From Streptomyces sp. P3 (GTDB lineage: Bacteria; Actinomycetota; Actinomycetes; Streptomycetales; Streptomycetaceae), in contig NZ_CP028369.1 of assembly GCF_003032475.1 (NCBI RefSeq), positions 8,742,001 through 8,806,000 on the forward strand: 64,000 nucleotides of DNA, given 5' to 3'. Position numbers and translations under genes: made by a program. Shown here piece by piece: positions 62,103 to 64,000 of the stretch. Within the stretch, counting starts at the first letter, position 1; each line of letters begins with the position of its first letter. The notes under the pieces were generated by a model. The model worked only from the letters and a program-made list of their open reading frames with translations. It was not told the origin of the DNA and ran no database searches.

Positions 62103-62272
62103 GCGACGACGCCCGACAGGCGTATATCCGCCGCATCGTCGACGCCGCGCCGCCGCTGTCCGCCGAGGACGCGCACCGCGTCCGCGCCCTGGTCCCGCTC
62201 AAGTCCCGGCTCGCCGCCGAGAGGTCGGTCTCTCGACCTAGGCCCCAGTCGAGGCGCAAGACGGCCGCCTGA
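62099..62272 (+). CDS. Short basic phage protein, copy 2
   Basis: 57 aa, identical to the gene at 21217-21390, coupled by ATGA. Confidence 0.6.
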   Translation: MSDDARQAYIRRIVDAAPPLSAEDAHRVRALVPLKSRLAAERSVSRPRPQSRRKTAA

Positions 62273-62362
62273 TCACACAAGAACGGGGCCGCGCCCGGCT
62301 CGACCCCGGATCGCGACCCCTCGGCAGACCACACCCAAATCCGAACCTGGAGTGGCAGAACC

Positions 62363-63571
62363 GTGACCACAGCATCCCAGACCCCCGGGGCACTGCCCCC
62401 CGAGGTCCCGTACGTCCCGCCGCAGAGCGAGGTCCTCGCGGCCACGCCGATCGACCCCGAGATCCCGCACCGCCTGCGGTCCCCGTACCCGGAGCCGGAG
62501 CAGCCCGAGTGCTGCCTGTGCAGCTCCCGCGAGGGCCGGCTGACCCCGGACCCGAAGGGCCGCCTCTACCCGTCCGGCGCACGCGTCCTCTACTGCGCCA
62601 AACATCTGCCCCCGCCCGCGCCGGTGGTGGCCGCCGAGGGCGTCATCGCCGCGGCGATGAAGGCCGGAGCGGCGACGCCGCGCGAGCTCGCGCAGGCCGA
62701 GTACGAGACCGGCCTCCTGTTCGACGCGCAGGCCGCTGAGGACATCGCGGCGGCGGCCGCCGAGCAGGCCCACGCCGAGGCCCAGGCGGCGATCGGTGAG
62801 CGCGGCCGCCAGCTGGCCGCCTTGGCCGGCGACCACCGCAAGCTCACCGCGGTGATGCGTCTCCTCGAGGGCCGCCCGGGCACGCACCTGTTGACCGTCG
62901 CGGAGATCGCCGCGGCCGCCGAGTACGGCACCACCCCGTTCGACTCGGCCCCGATGACGCTGGGGTGGACCGGCGAGGTGAGCATCCCCGGCCCGCGCGA
63001 CACCCACACCAAGGCCGTCATCGGGTGCATGTCCTCGTACGGCGGTCGCGCGGACCTGGTCGTCGAGGGCGACGCCCGCCGCCGCCTCGCGAGCCAGCTG
63101 GCCTTGGAGTTCCGCGACCCGCACGCCCCGTGCGCGACCGCGATGTGCGGCACCGATCACGACCTCGACAGCGGCGACATGTTCGGCTGGTCCCGCCTCG
63201 AGGTCGCCTCCGTCGGCGAGGGTGCGCGCTGGTACTGCAGCGACATGTGCGTCATGGACGCCCTCGCCCGCGCCGGCCACGACCTCGCCGCCGCCGACCG
63301 GGACGCCGCCGGCAACCCCGGCGAGCAGGACCCCGGTCCGCTGCACGGCGACGACGCCCACTGGGCCGGCCGGATCCGCCTCGCCCAGACCGACGCCGCC
63401 GACGGCGAGGACCCGGTCGACGACATGGCGCGGTGCGCGCGGTGCGGCTGCACCGACGCCGCCGCGTGCGAGGGCGGCTGCCACTGGGTGGCGAACCACC
63501 AGATGGCCGACCTGTGCAGCCGCTGCGCCAGCCCGGCCGAGCTCGCCGTCGCCACCAGGGGGCTGGAGTGA
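62363..63571 (+). CDS. Early protein with Cys-rich motifs, copy 2
   Basis: 402 aa, identical to the gene at 21481-22689, including the C-terminal zinc-ribbon and the repeated module. Confidence 0.75.
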   Translation: MTTASQTPGALPPEVPYVPPQSEVLAATPIDPEIPHRLRSPYPEPEQPECCLCSSREGRLTPDPKGRLYPSGARVLYCAKHLPPPAPVVAAEGVIAAAMKAGAATPRELAQAEYETGLLFDAQAAEDIAAAAAEQAHAEAQAAIGERGRQLAALAGDHRKLTAVMRLLEGRPGTHLLTVAEIAAAAEYGTTPFDSAPMTLGWTGEVSIPGPRDTHTKAVIGCMSSYGGRADLVVEGDARRRLASQLALEFRDPHAPCATAMCGTDHDLDSGDMFGWSRLEVASVGEGARWYCSDMCVMDALARAGHDLAAADRDAAGNPGEQDPGPLHGDDAHWAGRIRLAQTDAADGEDPVDDMARCARCGCTDAAACEGGCHWVANHQMADLCSRCASPAELAVATRGLE

Positions 63572-64000
63572 CGGGCATCGAGCGGACCCCGCTGCAGACG
63601 ATCGAGGGGTTCGAGGCCGCGGCGTTCCGCGCTGCCCACGTCGCCCGGACGCTGCTGGCCGAACACGCCGCGCTGCCGCTGTGGGAGGTGCGCCTCAGCG
63701 TCTACGCGCACCCGCGCGCCGAGTTCATGAACGCAGAGCTGGAGATCTCGGTCATGGACGCCGAGCACGTGGCGGCCTGGGCCGGCGCGCTCGGGACGAC
63801 GGCGGCCGTCAGGTTCCACGACGCCGACGAGGACTCGGGCGCCTTCGAGTTCCACAGCGCCAAGGTCGCCCGCGACGGCGTGAAGGTGTCCGTCTCCGGG
63901 ACCCGCCTGCTGAGCGCCGACGAGCAGGACCCCGGCCCGCTGCACGGCGACGACGCCCACTGGGCCGCCCGGATCACCCTCGCCGAGACCGAGGCGACCG
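63568..64000 (+). CDS. Early protein sharing a module, copy 2, cut by window end
   Basis: First 144 codons of the copy of the gene at 22686-23168; GTG start in a GTGA overlap. The stop lies beyond the window. Confidence 0.7.
   Translation, partial: MTGIERTPLQTIEGFEAAAFRAAHVARTLLAEHAALPLWEVRLSVYAHPRAEFMNAELEISVMDAEHVAAWAGALGTTAAVRFHDADEDSGAFEFHSAKVARDGVKVSVSGTRLLSADEQDPGPLHGDDAHWAARITLAETEAT

Larger units (their letters stand above)
59256..64000 (+). mobile_element. Second copy of the same prophage (left 4,745 bp)
   Basis: 59256-64000 repeats 18374-23118 at a constant offset of 40,882 with no difference that I found, in translated genes and in the intergenic blocks compared. The copy continues beyond the window. 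Confidence 0.93.

Overview
The window is high-GC actinobacterial DNA, almost certainly Streptomyces: strong G/C third positions, many GTG and TTG starts, and Streptomyces-type families (DUF6479, SCO6745-like, SpoIIE-type PAS phosphatase, PA14/FN3 exoprotein). Bases 1 to about 18,373 are host chromosome. They carry the tail of an SCO6745-like protein, an RpiB-like isomerase, a phosphoketolase, an ATP-grasp enzyme, a PAS/PP2C/HATPase signalling protein, a UvrA-like ABC ATPase, small membrane and Cys-rich proteins, an acyl-CoA dehydrogenase with a KstR-like operator, an IS5-family insertion exactly at that gene's stop codon, a secreted FN3 protein, a DUF4142 protein, a universal stress protein, and the first 19 codons or so of a DUF2236 (MpaB-like) oxygenase.

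That last gene is cut by a complete temperate siphovirus genome (18,374-59,255; unit length 40,882 bp) that uses a large serine integrase. Order: integrase; small membrane protein; divergent repressor and Cro-like regulators around an operator cluster; a long rightward early operon of about 25 small, translationally coupled genes rich in Cys pairs and helix-turn-helix domains (21.2-33.7 kb); a MerR-like excisionase candidate; HNH nuclease; P-loop kinase; a cos-like region; terminase; HK97-type head genes; tail genes with a programmed -1 frameshift in the tail chaperone, tape measure, tail tip and a polyglycine-rich adhesin; endolysin, two holin-like proteins and a membrane-anchored collagen-like protein; then an accessory cassette (56.2-59.1 kb) with its own XRE/TPR regulator.

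At 59,256 the sequence re-enters the integrase end of the same phage and runs with no difference that I could see to the end of the window (18,374-23,118 = 59,256-64,000). The window therefore shows either a tandem double prophage or a circular/concatemeric phage assembled onto attL. The junction between copies is an intact attP-like site with a 7-bp dyad centred exactly where host and phage sequences diverge.

The phage has recognisable packaging, head, tail, lysis and lysogeny modules but no recognisable polymerase, primase or helicase. A double winged-helix protein (27,855-29,288) is the best candidate replication protein. The most unusual points are the tandem arrangement, the integration site inside an oxygenase gene, the cos-like repeats, the polyglycine adhesin, the collagen-like protein beside the lysis genes, and the unassigned early and right-end cassettes.
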